From Planctomycetota bacterium (GTDB taxonomy: Bacteria > Planctomycetota > Phycisphaerae > Phycisphaerales > SM1A02), in assembly GCA_017859745.1 (NCBI GenBank), contig JAFMML010000014.1, forward strand, positions 1-53,577: a stretch of 53,577 nt of DNA. The letters are read 5' to 3'. Below are positions 32,579 to 46,782 of this stretch, piece after piece. The translations under genes were made by a program, and so were the position numbers. Position 1 is the first letter of the stretch, and each line of letters begins with the position of its first letter. The notes beneath the pieces were generated by a model. The model was given only the letters and a program-made list of their open reading frames with translations. It was not told where the DNA came from and made no database searches.

Positions 32579-32649
32579 GGTCCGGGGATTCTCCACGAAT
32601 CGGAAATCCGTGCCGGAGGGGGCGGGCCGAGCGGCGATCGCACCGCGTC

Positions 32650-36393
<3,744 letters not shown>

Positions 36394-37167
36394 GTACGGG
36401 GAGTCTACGAGCGCCTTGAACACCCTTCAACCGTTCATCCGGATGGACGGATGAATGCGGACCGCTGACCGGGCAACCCCTCGATCCGACACGGTTCAGA
36501 GCGCCGAATCCGGACGGTTATGCGACCCAGCGCCGGATTCGCCCGGCGGCCCGGCGGCAACCGGCCGCGGACGTCGACGCGATGTCGATCGCGTTGGGGG
36601 GGCGCCGACTGGGGATACCCACCAACGTCCCACTCCGAATGGCGAGGAGCCTTGTACACGGTTGCCGTCGATGCCCGCCGGCGACCCAGAAGATCGATGG
36701 GGACCCGCCTTCCACTGCAGAGACACCGTGCCTCGACTCCCAAACGGGATCCGCCGCGCCGGTCGGAGAACTTCGGAGGCTCCAACCGGGATCCGCTCGC
36801 CCACGAGATTGCAACGAGCTGAAGTTGTCGCCGTACCCTTGTGGGGTCCGAGCCCTCTGGGCCGAGCGCCGCCTCGCCGCGGGGCGATCGCCGGCCCTCG
36901 ACAGCGAGGCCTCCGTCGCCCGTGGTCGATGCCGCCATCCGGCCACATCCCGAACCTCGCCGTCTCCGACCCACTCCCCCGGCATCCACCATCTCCGCCC
37001 GCTCCCAACCGCGAGTGCCACCGCCTGTGACCCATCCACCCTCGACCTTCGGCCCGCAATCGACATTCGCCCCGCAGCGGCCGCACTCGCCCTCCCGCGG
37101 CTCGGACCCGTCCACCACCGCCCCGGCACCGACCGGCGGTGGTCGACACCGATGCGGCTCGCCCACC
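36394..37167. other. Intergenic region between metH and the S41 protease
   Basis: These 774 bases separate divergent genes. They hold the metH -10 element and, on the + strand, TACCCT at 36834-36839 with a GTG at 36841 in frame with the protease. The intervening frame is Pro/Ser/Arg-rich with no domain and is more likely a leader than a protein extension. No RNA gene or repeat was recognised. Confidence 0.55.
36402..36407 (-). promoter_or_regulatory. -10-like TAGACT for metH (leaderless)
   Basis: TAGACT is followed by eight bases and the metH ATG at 36393. Confidence 0.5.
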
Positions 37168-38634
<1,467 letters not shown>

Positions 38635-38705
38635 CCGATCGCTCCGGCGACCGTGCGCTCACACGGCACTCCCCACGGCGTTTCGCCCACACAAGGACCA
38701 CATTC

Positions 38706-39668
38706 ATGCAGACTCGACTTCGACGACTTCGCCCGCTCGCCGCGTGCACCCTGCTGCTCGCCGGCGCTCCCGCGTTCGCCCAGACCCCCGCCACCGCACC
38801 GAAGGCGCCGGCCTCCGCGCCCTCCACGCCAAAGGCCGCCGACGCGGAGCTTCCCACCTTCGAGGAGATCCACCAGCGCAGCCTCGAGGCGATGGGCGGC
38901 AAGGAGGCGATGGACAAGATCGAGTTCACGACGGTGACCGGCTTCATGGAGATGCCCGCCATGGGCATGAAGGGCGCCATGAAGACCCAGGTCGCGACAC
39001 CCGATCGGCAACGCACCACCATGACCCTGCCGGGCCTGGGGGACATCATGCAGGGCATGAACGGCGACGTCGGCTGGTCGATCGATCCGATGCGCGGTCC
39101 GGCGCTCACCGAGCCGAAGGAGATGGCCCAGCAGAAGACGCTCGAGGAGCTCTCCAACGGGCGCCTCGACCCCCGCGAGATCTTTCCGACGATCGAGGTG
39201 CGAAGCCTCGGCGACTTCGCGGGCCGACCCTGCTTCGAGGTCTTTCTCAAGAACGACGATCTCGAGATGACCTCGTTCTACGACGCCAAGACCTTCCTCG
39301 TCGCGGGCATGCGGATGACCATGGAGAGTCCGCTCGGGCAGATCCCGGCGGAGGTCGTGATCGGCGACTACAAGAAGCAGGGCGACCTGATGCTGCCGGG
39401 ACGGAGCACGACCCGCGTCATGGGCCAGGAGCAGGTCGTGGTCTTCGAGAGCTACTCCTTCGATCCCATCGACGACTCGGTCTTCGATCTTCCCGAGGCG
39501 ATCAAGGGACTGCTTGCGGCTCGCGAGGCGCAGAAGAATGCCGAGGGCAACGACGAAGACGGCGCCGGGGATGGCGACGCCGCCACCGACGACGCCCCTC
39601 CGGCCCGACGACCGCGACCTCGCCCGCGTCCGAAGACCGACGCCCCATCGACCGCACCGACGCCGTGA
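38706..39668 (+). CDS. Secreted LolA/LppX-like lipoprotein-binding-fold protein
   Basis: The 320-residue product has a signal peptide cleaved near APAFAQ and an Ala/Pro linker. A domain of the outer-membrane lipoprotein-sorting (LolA-like) type follows: HQRSLEAMGGKEAMDKIEFTTVTGFMEMP, GDVGWSIDPMRGP, REIFPTIEVRSLGDFAGRPCFEVFLK and SYSFDPIDDSVFDLPEAIKGL. The C-terminus is acidic then Pro/Arg-rich. Proteins of this group probably bind lipids in the periplasm. The next gene, with GTGA overlap, is a paralogue carrying the same GGK-ALD-I opening. The 71-bp gap after the S41 protease suggests one operon. Confidence 0.8.
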   Translation: MQTRLRRLRPLAACTLLLAGAPAFAQTPATAPKAPASAPSTPKAADAELPTFEEIHQRSLEAMGGKEAMDKIEFTTVTGFMEMPAMGMKGAMKTQVATPDRQRTTMTLPGLGDIMQGMNGDVGWSIDPMRGPALTEPKEMAQQKTLEELSNGRLDPREIFPTIEVRSLGDFAGRPCFEVFLKNDDLEMTSFYDAKTFLVAGMRMTMESPLGQIPAEVVIGDYKKQGDLMLPGRSTTRVMGQEQVVVFESYSFDPIDDSVFDLPEAIKGLLAAREAQKNAEGNDEDGAGDGDAATDDAPPARRPRPRPRPKTDAPSTAPTP

Positions 39669-40606
39669 GTCCACACCGTCCTCACACATTGCAGGAGTCG
39701 GTCCGAGACACGCCCCCGACGGCGCCGGCCGGCGCCTTCCTTGGACTGGCGATCGTGATCGCCACCATCGTCGGCATGCTCGTCGCCGGAGCACTTGCGT
39801 CGCCAAATCCGCCGGTCCCGTCGACGATCGCCGGCGAGACCGAGGCGGCCGACCAACGAGCGGAACCCGTCGCATCCCGCGGGGCGAAGGCGCCGCGCGG
39901 CACGCCGGAGGCCCTCGATCTGCTGACGCGCATGCGAGCGGCCCTCGGCGGGAAGGCCCTCGATGGGATCGAGGGCGTGCGGGCCTCGATGCTGGTCCGC
40001 CGGGGCGAGCGCGACGAGAACCCCGTCGAGATCGTCGTCGCCAGCAGGCCTGAACGCACCGGTCGTCCCTTCGCGGCGGTCATTCGTCAGGCCGGCGGTG
40101 GGCGTGGCGCGAGCGAGATCGGCTTCGACGGCACGCACGGCTGGATGAGCGACGGCAACGGAGGCTTCATGCCCCTCGATGCCGATCAGGCCCTCGCCAT
40201 GCTCTCGGGCGCCGACCTGCAGGCGCTGGCCCGCGACCTGCCGAGTCGCTTCGATCGGTTCGATCTCGACCCCCCCGGCGAGTTCCGGGGCAAGCGGGTG
40301 CTGTCGTTGCGGGCGGTCAGCGACGAGGATCCGCCTGGCGACTTCACCCGCGTTCATGTCGATCCTTCTACAGCGCTGCCGCTGGCGATCGAGTCCTTCG
40401 AAGCGGATGCGAATCGGCCGTTCAACGTGGCGATCTTCGATCGCTGGGAACGTCTGGACGAGGCCCGCGTGTTTCGCCGCATGACCAGCGAACGGGGCGG
40501 CGCCATCACGATCATCGACTTCGAGACGATCGCCTACGACCCGATTCCGGGGGAGGCGATCGCTTCGCCGCTGGACCGCGACGCCGCCGCCGACACGGAC
40601 GGCTGA
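39665..40606 (+). CDS. Membrane-anchored paralogue of the LolA-like protein
   Basis: The 313-residue product has one N-terminal membrane segment (FLGLAIVIATIVGMLVAGALA, about 25-45). Its domain opens LLTRMRAALGGKALDGIEGVRASM and continues with FDGTHGWMSDGNGGFMPLD, EFRGKRVLSLRAVSDEDPPGDFTRVHVDPSTALPLAI and FDRWERLDEARVFRRMTSE, the same layout as the preceding protein. The GTG start overlaps the previous stop (GTGA); a TTG at 39689 preceded by no Shine-Dalgarno is an alternative. It probably works with the preceding protein at the inner membrane. Confidence 0.78.
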   Translation: MSPHRPHTLQESVRDTPPTAPAGAFLGLAIVIATIVGMLVAGALASPNPPVPSTIAGETEAADQRAEPVASRGAKAPRGTPEALDLLTRMRAALGGKALDGIEGVRASMLVRRGERDENPVEIVVASRPERTGRPFAAVIRQAGGGRGASEIGFDGTHGWMSDGNGGFMPLDADQALAMLSGADLQALARDLPSRFDRFDLDPPGEFRGKRVLSLRAVSDEDPPGDFTRVHVDPSTALPLAIESFEADANRPFNVAIFDRWERLDEARVFRRMTSERGGAITIIDFETIAYDPIPGEAIASPLDRDAAADTDG

Positions 40607-41157
40607 GTCGACGGCACGCGATACGGCTGTGGTCGCCGTCCGACGTCCGCAGCGTCCCTCCGCCTCCCTCCGCCTCGCTTCGCTCGGCACCTGCCCCAGC
40701 CTGCTGCGCAGTCCCAGGGAGGGGTTCGTCCCTCGCGTCATCGAACCGTGATCGACCTCGGACGGCGCGGTGTGCGACTCCTCCCCCGGCGGAGCGAAGC
40801 GACGCGGAGGAGGTGGACCGCCAACGAATTGAACGGCCCGGAGGGGTCAGTGGAGGAGGAGGGGCAACGATTCAGGCCGGCGAGCAAAGACGACTTGGTG
40901 GCGACGTCGTAACCCGGTCCGCCGCGATCGCCGCCGACCCGATTCCAGGGCCACGACGCCGGCGTGCAAGGAAACCTGCGGCGAGGGGTCGTCTCCGATC
41001 TTGCCTGCGGCAGGTTCCGGAGTCATGCTTTCGTACCCGAAGTACCCAGGAAGGAATCGCCGAGCGGTGTCGGGACGGAATCTCGATCGAGGGCGAGACG
41101 ACCGCCGACCATGACCTGATCCGCGAGCGCCGGCGCACGAAGGATGGAGCACGACGC
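40607..41157. other. Intergenic region with an inverted-repeat element
   Basis: These 551 bases contain a 19-bp inverted repeat pair (40667-40685 and 40792-40810), a local CTCCTCC/GGAGGAG hairpin and a 10-bp tandem duplication (ccctccgcct). The PEP-CTERM-like frame is open through part of it from 40813 but has no protein features there. A GGAG lies 9 nt before the next ATG. Confidence 0.65.
40667..40810. repeat. MITE/REP-like inverted-repeat element
   Basis: cctccgcctcgcttcgctc (40667-40685) matches the reverse complement of 40792-40810 at 18 of 19 positions. The 144-bp interval has internal palindromic pieces, including ccagcctgctgcgcagtccc. No transposase is present and no target duplication was identified. 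Confidence 0.55.
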
Positions 41158-41925
41158 ATGACCCGCCCCGACAGAGCCACGACGTCCCAGCGCCTCGCCC
41201 GCTACGCGGCGCTCGCCCCCGCGATCGCCACACCCGCGTTCGCCGCGATCCACGGTGCCAGCGGACTCAACCACGAGATCGGCTTCGGCGGCACCGCCGG
41301 AGCCGGCGGCGTGCTCTTCCAGATCGGCGGAGAGAACGTGACGTTCAACACGCGGACCTCCGGCAGCAAGCGTCGCGTGGAGGCCTTCGTCAGCAATGCC
41401 GACTTCCGAGTCCTCGAGCTTCGGTCGCGCGCGTTCTACAACAACGGCGCTGCAACCGTCAGCCTCCGAGGCACCTGGGGCGGCGGACTGCCCGTGTCCG
41501 CCGGTGCCACCTTCAACAATCCCGGAAGGAACACCACCTCGTTCGCCGGCAACAACGGAAGATCCTTCAAGACCCTCAACCGGGGCACCCTCAACTTCTC
41601 GAACACCCGCGCGGATTGGGCGCTGCGTTTCAATTCCGCGTTCGTGAAGGATCCGCAAGACCTCGGGGACACCGGCCAGACCTGGTACCTCCTCTTCAAG
41701 TTCTGGGGCGGCGCCAACCCCAACACCTACGGCTGGATCTCGTTCGACGCGTTCGTCGATCCCGCCTCGCAGAACGACTCGATCGTGGTCACCGGATGGG
41801 GCTGGGACGACTCCGGCTCGCCGCTCGCGGCGGGCGTCGGTCCGGTCGCGGTGCCGGGCGGTGCGGGTCTGGCGGCGCTCGCGATGGGGGCGATGGGTGT
41901 GCGGAGACGCCGCAGAAGCCGCTGA
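41158..41925 (+). CDS. Secreted beta-rich protein with PEP-CTERM-like sorting tail
   Basis: The 255-residue product has a signal peptide (ALAPAIATPAFAAIHG) and a Gly/Asn/Thr-rich extracellular domain with motifs FYNNGAATVSLRGTWGGGL and YGWISFDAFVDPASQNDSIVVTGWGWDD. It ends in VPGGAGLAALAMGAMGVRRRRRSR: a short motif, a hydrophobic helix and an Arg cluster. That is the PEP-CTERM/exosortase tripartite layout, although the motif is VPGG rather than VPEP. GGAG lies 9 nt upstream and supports the ATG at 41158. The function is unknown, perhaps surface or matrix related. Confidence 0.75.
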   Translation: MTRPDRATTSQRLARYAALAPAIATPAFAAIHGASGLNHEIGFGGTAGAGGVLFQIGGENVTFNTRTSGSKRRVEAFVSNADFRVLELRSRAFYNNGAATVSLRGTWGGGLPVSAGATFNNPGRNTTSFAGNNGRSFKTLNRGTLNFSNTRADWALRFNSAFVKDPQDLGDTGQTWYLLFKFWGGANPNTYGWISFDAFVDPASQNDSIVVTGWGWDDSGSPLAAGVGPVAVPGGAGLAALAMGAMGVRRRRRSR

Positions 41926-41945
41926 CGCCAACCGACGCTGGTGCA

Positions 41946-42680
41946 TCAATCGGAAGCGTGAACCGCCGACGCGCCCCGGACGTGGGCCGCCGCCACGACC
42001 GCCGCGGTCTCGACCCGCAGCACATGCGGTGACAGCGAGACGCGCGCGACTCCGGTGGTCTTCGCCGCGGCAAGTTCGCCATCGCTGAATCCACCCTCTG
42101 GCCCGATCAGCACCCGGATCGTCGACACGGACTTCGCGATGGCGGTGCACGCATTGGCGATCGACTCGCCGTCGGGGTGGGCGATCAGAACCTGCAGGCC
42201 TTCGCGGGCGGCGCAGGCCTCGCTCACGTTCATCGGCGGGCCGAACGTCGGGAGCCATGCCCGGCGACTCTGCTTGGCGGCCTCGACGACGATCCGCTGC
42301 CAGCGGTCGGGCGGAGCCTCCCGCGGCTTCACGACCCCCCACTCGCACCGCAGCGGGATCACGTGATCGACGCCCGCCTGCGTCGCCATGTCGAGCAGGG
42401 TCGAGAGGCGGTCGCCCTTGGGAAGCGCCGTGGCGATCTCGAGACGCGGTGCGATCGCCTCGTGCGTCTCGATCGAATCGACCCTCGCTTCGACATCTCC
42501 CGAACGATCGCGAGTGCCCAGAAGCGAGGCGGTCGCGACGGTGCCGACGCCATCGAACAGCACGATCGCATCACCCGCACCGAGGCGGCGGGCTCCGGTG
42601 GCGTGCTTGGCCTCCTCCCTCGGAAGCGAAACGACACCTTCATCGGGAATCGACTCGACGAAGAACCAGGGCGTCGCCAT
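41946..42680 (-). CDS. rsmE: 16S rRNA m3U1498 methyltransferase RsmE
   Basis: RsmE methylates U1498 of 16S rRNA with SAM. The 244-residue SPOUT protein has the N-terminal PUA-like part (EEAKHATGARRLGAGDAIVLFDG) and the trefoil-knot motifs VIPLRCEWGVV, AAKQSRRAWLP, LIGPEGGFSDGEL and VSLSPHVLRVETAAVVAAAH. The start at 42680 overlaps the stop of the small upstream ORF (TGATG), so translation is probably coupled. It is the last gene of the leftward cluster and convergent with the PEP-CTERM-like gene. Confidence 0.94.
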   Translation of the reverse strand: MATPWFFVESIPDEGVVSLPREEAKHATGARRLGAGDAIVLFDGVGTVATASLLGTRDRSGDVEARVDSIETHEAIAPRLEIATALPKGDRLSTLLDMATQAGVDHVIPLRCEWGVVKPREAPPDRWQRIVVEAAKQSRRAWLPTFGPPMNVSEACAAREGLQVLIAHPDGESIANACTAIAKSVSTIRVLIGPEGGFSDGELAAAKTTGVARVSLSPHVLRVETAAVVAAAHVRGASAVHASD

Positions 42681-42877
42681 CAGGCGTCCCCCCGCGCGAG
42701 ATCGTCGCGCACCGCGTTGGGCGGCATGGGACCTTCCTGGTCGCGGACAGGGTCGCGGCCGCGGTCGAACGGTGGTCTTCGACCGCCCCGTCGCGCCTCG
42801 CGTCGCCCGCGTGGTCCGTCGCCGGTGGCGATGGTCCGGTGGGGGCGATGATTCGGAAGCGGGCAGTCGTCGCTCAT
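42680..42877 (-). CDS. Small basic 65-residue protein coupled to rsmE
   Basis: The ORF starts MSDDCPLPNHRPHRTIATGD, has an Arg/Gly-rich middle (GRREARRGGRRPPFDRGRD) and ends MPPNAVRDDLARGDA. The stop overlaps the rsmE ATG (TGATG), which favours real translation. There are no membrane or signal features; basic Arg/Gly runs suggest RNA or nucleic-acid contact. No family was recognised, and the possibility that it is only leader sequence remains. Confidence 0.45.
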   Translation of the reverse strand: MSDDCPLPNHRPHRTIATGDGPRGRREARRGGRRPPFDRGRDPVRDQEGPMPPNAVRDDLARGDA

Positions 42878-42952
42878 CGCCGGATTGTGCGGCAGCACGT
42901 CGGTCGTGACCAGTCGGACAGGTCGGACGGATCGGGCCGCCGGCGGCGCACC

Positions 42953-45514
42953 TCACCCGCCGATCGCGAGTCCGTCGGGTGGCTGCGGCAGCCCGTTCGC
43001 TCCGGGAATCGTCGTGGCCGGATCGATGTCCGAGGGCACCGGGACCGCCTGACGGATCGTGCGCGTGCCGGGAGCTTCGAGGGCCTCGCTCGCATCCACC
43101 GCGACGAAGCTCGTCAACGGCGACACCAGACCGTGCTCGAGAGCTGTGCGGCGAATGCCCTCGAGGGCCGTTTCGCCGGTCGCCAACGCCTCGCCGCGCC
43201 GGCCGACCTCGCTCATCTCGGCGATCGTGGCCCGCGCCCAGATCTTCGAGAGGGCGCGACGGTCTGCGTCGCCCGCCTCGGCCGTCGGCGGCGTGAAGGC
43301 GATCGGCACCTCGACGGCGCTCAGGCCCACCGTGCCCGACAGCACGATCTCCCTCGCCCCGTCGCCCTCCCATCGCGCCGCGATCACGATCGGGCGGCCG
43401 GGCCGCAGCGTCGGCAGCCGCGACGGCACCGCGTCGACGACGCCGGCGGCCGCGAAGTCGAAGGCGGGGTTCACGACCGCCGCGGTGCGAATCGCCTCGA
43501 TCGCCGGGGCCACCTGGCCCGAGACGCTTTCCGCCAGCAGCACCATGCCGCTGGTGCCGTCTCCGGCGCGGGCGAGTTCGTCGATCAGGAATCGGTTGGT
43601 CGAGTCCCCGATGCCGAGGCAGTGGATCTCCTGCACGCCCCGTCGATCGTGGGCGAGCTTGACGATGCGCCCCTCGTCGCCGGAGAGGCCGTCGGTCAGC
43701 ACCATCAGCACCTGCCGCCGGCCGAGGCTCTCGAGTTCGCGATCGCCGAAGAGCATCGCGTCCAAGGCCTCGAGCAGTTGCGTGCCGCCGCCGGGCGCGA
43801 CCGCGTCGCTCCATCCGGCGAGACGTCCCAGACGCTCCGGCGTCGCCGGGGCGAGTTTCTCGTCGGCGAAGCGCACGTCGTTGGCGAAGGAGGCGAGCAT
43901 CACCCGGTCGTCGGGGCCGAGCATCGACAGCAGTTCGCGCACCGCCTGCTTCGCCGCGGTCATCTTCGGGCCGTTCATCGATCCGCTGCGATCGACGAGG
44001 ATCGCGAGGTCGATCGCGGCCCGCGGCAGTTCGGCGACGGCTTCGGGCGGGTAGAGCGTCAGCAGCAGATGCCCGGCATCGGCGCCGTCGGCGTCGCGGC
44101 TGGCGACGATCGAGGCCCGCGGCGTCGCGCCGGCGACCTTCCACCGCAGCACGAAGTCGCGGTTGGGGACGGTGGTCTCCTCGGCGAGGGCGACCGTCGC
44201 CGCACGCCCGATTCCTGCGGACGCCGCGCCGTTCGCCTCCGGCCGAGACACCGTGATCGCGTGCGTGGGGCTCTCGATCTCGCCGAGTTCGATGCCCGCC
44301 CCCGCGTCGATCCCCACCGAGATCGACACCCGATGCGGTCCATCCTCGCCCTCGGGAAGGTACGGCACCACGGTGGCGTCGTCTCCGGCGGCGCCGGCGA
44401 CGGCATCGGCGAAGGGCGCCGCGACGGGAAGCACCGCATCGCTCGCCCCGCACGCGTTCCAGCGTGGGGCGACCACCAAGGGCAGCGCGAGTTCGTGATG
44501 CCCATTGGCGTAGCCGAGCGCCTCGAACCAGGTCAGCTCGACGTCGACCGGCACGTGGGGCGGCAGGTTCGCGATCTTCTCGGTGAAGACGTTCGGCCGG
44601 TCCTCGCGCAGCAGGCTCGCCGTGAATCCGGCCTCCTTCGCCTCGCGATAGATGCGCTCGGCCTCGGCGCGATCCCGAACGATTCCTCGAATGCGACGGT
44701 CGCCGACCTCGAGCACGAAGTCCGCGACGGCCGCGCGATGAGGCAGCGGAAAGACGTAGACCGCTTCGACCGCCTCGTCGAAGGTGTTCTCGAACCGTTG
44801 GATGCAGGTGGTCTCGGCGACCGGACCGCGGACCTCGACGAGGTAGTCGCTCGCCCGAAGCGGCAGCGGAATCGGGTCGCCGTCCGGAACCGGCACGCAA
44901 AGCGACCCGATGCCCGGTCGGTCCTCGAGCGACGGCGGCGAATCCGCGGCGCGATCGCGGGCGACGACCCACACCTCGTCGAACGGACCGCGGATGATCG
45001 GCACCTGCGAGGCCTGCGCTTCGGCACGGTCCGGGGCCGGGCTGCCCGCGGGGCCGTTGAACGCCTTGGCGCGGCTGTCGAGACGAAGTCCGCGAGTGTG
45101 CTCGGCGGGCGCAGCCGGTCGTCCGGCTGGCGGCGGCGGCGAACCGCTTCGCTGAAGCCCGAGACTCCCGCCCGCGACTCCACCGCCGATGCCCTCGGCT
45201 TCGACCGATGCGGCCTCGGCGACCGGAGGCAGAGCGGTGCCCCCCGATCGCGCGGACTCCGCATCGGCGTAGAAGAGGCCGAAGGAGTCCGCCGTGGTCG
45301 CGTTCCAACGCGACTGGTCCTGCAGTCCATCCTGCGACTGGTCGTCCTGTGGCGCGCGGGCCGAACCTACCGCGTCCGCCTGCGGCGCACTGGTCGCGTC
45401 GCAACCTGCCGGCAGCGTCGCCATGGCTCCCATGGCCACGATCGTCGCGGCAAGGGTTGCCAGAGGCGTGGGGCGGAAACCGACGGCGCTCGTTCTCAGT
45501 GGGTTCATCGTCAT
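42953..45514 (-). CDS. VIT and von Willebrand A domain lipoprotein
   Basis: The 853-residue product has a lipobox (MATLPAGC) and a long disordered Gly/Pro region (about 40-165). A VIT domain (about 205-330, TTCIQRFENTFDEAVEAVYVFPLPHRAAVADF, IREAKEAG-type and NVFTEKIANLPPHVPVDVELTW) is followed by a vWA domain (about 480-660). The MIDAS motif ILVDRSGSMNG, the T of GGGTQLLEAL and VLTDGLSGDE are intact, so metal-dependent protein binding is plausible. The architecture resembles inter-alpha-trypsin-inhibitor-like and marine sortase-target proteins. AGGAG lies 7 nt upstream of the ATG. It lies 86 bp downstream of the membrane protein in the sigma cluster. Confidence 0.9.
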   Translation of the reverse strand: MTMNPLRTSAVGFRPTPLATLAATIVAMGAMATLPAGCDATSAPQADAVGSARAPQDDQSQDGLQDQSRWNATTADSFGLFYADAESARSGGTALPPVAEAASVEAEGIGGGVAGGSLGLQRSGSPPPPAGRPAAPAEHTRGLRLDSRAKAFNGPAGSPAPDRAEAQASQVPIIRGPFDEVWVVARDRAADSPPSLEDRPGIGSLCVPVPDGDPIPLPLRASDYLVEVRGPVAETTCIQRFENTFDEAVEAVYVFPLPHRAAVADFVLEVGDRRIRGIVRDRAEAERIYREAKEAGFTASLLREDRPNVFTEKIANLPPHVPVDVELTWFEALGYANGHHELALPLVVAPRWNACGASDAVLPVAAPFADAVAGAAGDDATVVPYLPEGEDGPHRVSISVGIDAGAGIELGEIESPTHAITVSRPEANGAASAGIGRAATVALAEETTVPNRDFVLRWKVAGATPRASIVASRDADGADAGHLLLTLYPPEAVAELPRAAIDLAILVDRSGSMNGPKMTAAKQAVRELLSMLGPDDRVMLASFANDVRFADEKLAPATPERLGRLAGWSDAVAPGGGTQLLEALDAMLFGDRELESLGRRQVLMVLTDGLSGDEGRIVKLAHDRRGVQEIHCLGIGDSTNRFLIDELARAGDGTSGMVLLAESVSGQVAPAIEAIRTAAVVNPAFDFAAAGVVDAVPSRLPTLRPGRPIVIAARWEGDGAREIVLSGTVGLSAVEVPIAFTPPTAEAGDADRRALSKIWARATIAEMSEVGRRGEALATGETALEGIRRTALEHGLVSPLTSFVAVDASEALEAPGTRTIRQAVPVPSDIDPATTIPGANGLPQPPDGLAIGG

Positions 45515-45600
45515 GCTCCTGAAGGCCGGCGAGAGACTTCAACGCGGGCCCGATGGGGTCTTCCGTCGCGAGTTGCGGCGAGGTCGATTGGGCGTGGTGT

Positions 45601-46692
45601 TCATCGAGCCGCGCCTCGCTCGACGGCCGCGAAGCTGCCAACGGCGAGCGGCATCGGAGAGACGGCATCCGCTGCGAGCCCGCGGGCCTGAAGGCGGGCG
45701 ACGACGACGGGGCCGTCGATCGCCTTGCCACGGTCGCTGACGGCGGCAAGCACCAGGGTGCCGCGCGACAGCGCCGCGGGGTCGTAGGTGGGCGGCGAGG
45801 TGAAGCCGGCGAGACGACCGTCGCCGACCGCGACGACATCGAGACCACCGAGGTCGATCGCGACCCGCCATCCCACCAGTTCGACGGAACCGTCTGCGGG
45901 GGCCTCGATGGCGCCCGCGATGTCGTTCTCGAGTGCGAGTTCGACCTCCCAGACGGCGAACGCCGCCGCAGGATTCGCGGGAGCCTTCAGCGACACCTTG
46001 GCGGGCAACGCCTCGGGCAGTTCGATCTCCGCATCGCCGAACCCTGCGGCGATCGCCGCGATCGCGGCGGGCAGGTCCGGCGAAGCGCCTCCGGGAAGTT
46101 CGTCTCCGGCGACGACCAGGGAGGTCAACAACACCGCCAGCGACTCGGCCTGCCCGATTCGGCGGGCTGCTGCGGCCAGAGCGAGTCGCTCGTTCGTCGG
46201 AGCAAGGCCCGGAGCGGCCTCGGCCGACGCCGGCATGTCCGCCGCGGGCGAGGTCGGCCCCTGTGGGACTCGGGCCGCCATCGTGTTGGAGCCCCGAATC
46301 GGCGGAGCCGCCGGAGGCGGTGCCGTCGCCGATCGACCCGTTCGATCGCCGGCAGGCGACGCGGTTGGCGGCGTGGGCAGCAGGACGTCTCGCGTCAGCA
46401 GGAACACCAGGGCCAATCCGGCGACCGCGGCCATCGGCTGCAGGACAAGTCGAAGGCGGCGGCTCCACGGGACCGTGCGTTCGATCACGGGCCGGGACGG
46501 TCGCACCGTTCGATCGGGCTCCGGCTCGAGACCGAAGTCCTCGCGGATCTCCAGCAGCACCTGCCGATCGCGATCTGCCGGCATCGCGCCGAGGCGCTGG
46601 TCGTCGCCGGCGCGAAGCAGTCGGCCGAACTCGATCGGGGCCCGCGGCTCGCGATTCGGTCCGGACTCGGGATGCTCGTCGTGCGGTGCCAT
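45601..46692 (-). CDS. Membrane protein, possible anti-sigma partner with extracytoplasmic beta domain
   Basis: The 363-residue product has an ~80-residue charged cytoplasmic part (GRLLRAGDDQRLGAMPADRDRQVLLEIREDFG), one membrane helix (LVLQPMAAVAGLALVFLL, about 83-100), a Pro/Ala-rich linker and an extracytoplasmic domain. That domain contains AAFAVWEVELALEN, VGWRVAIDLGGLDVVAVGDGRLAGF and GPVVVARLQARGLAAD, a pattern loosely like cohesin-type beta sandwiches. The position directly after an ECF sigma gene and the topology fit an anti-sigma factor, but the zinc HxxxCxxC motif is absent and no anti-sigma domain is recognised. Confidence 0.65.
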   Translation of the reverse strand: MAPHDEHPESGPNREPRAPIEFGRLLRAGDDQRLGAMPADRDRQVLLEIREDFGLEPEPDRTVRPSRPVIERTVPWSRRLRLVLQPMAAVAGLALVFLLTRDVLLPTPPTASPAGDRTGRSATAPPPAAPPIRGSNTMAARVPQGPTSPAADMPASAEAAPGLAPTNERLALAAAARRIGQAESLAVLLTSLVVAGDELPGGASPDLPAAIAAIAAGFGDAEIELPEALPAKVSLKAPANPAAAFAVWEVELALENDIAGAIEAPADGSVELVGWRVAIDLGGLDVVAVGDGRLAGFTSPPTYDPAALSRGTLVLAAVSDRGKAIDGPVVVARLQARGLAADAVSPMPLAVGSFAAVERGAAR

Positions 46693-46782
46693 CGATCGTG
46701 AAGGCGATCGGACCCGGAGAGGTTCACGGCGATTCCGGATTTTCTCTCCGATCGCCGCCCGTCGCCACGACCGCCGCGGGAA

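Noticed and set aside
36394-36430. Possible SAM or cobalamin riboswitch upstream of metH
   Set aside because: The -10-like hexamer lies 8 nt before the ATG, leaving no leader, and no riboswitch core was seen.
36841-37167. N-terminal extension of the S41 protease from GTG 36841
   Set aside because: It is Pro/Ser/Arg-rich without a domain, while a clear lipoprotein signal starts at 37168.
40813-41157. In-frame extension of the first PEP-CTERM-like gene
   Set aside because: The extension lacks protein features and precedes a good signal peptide with a ribosome-binding site.
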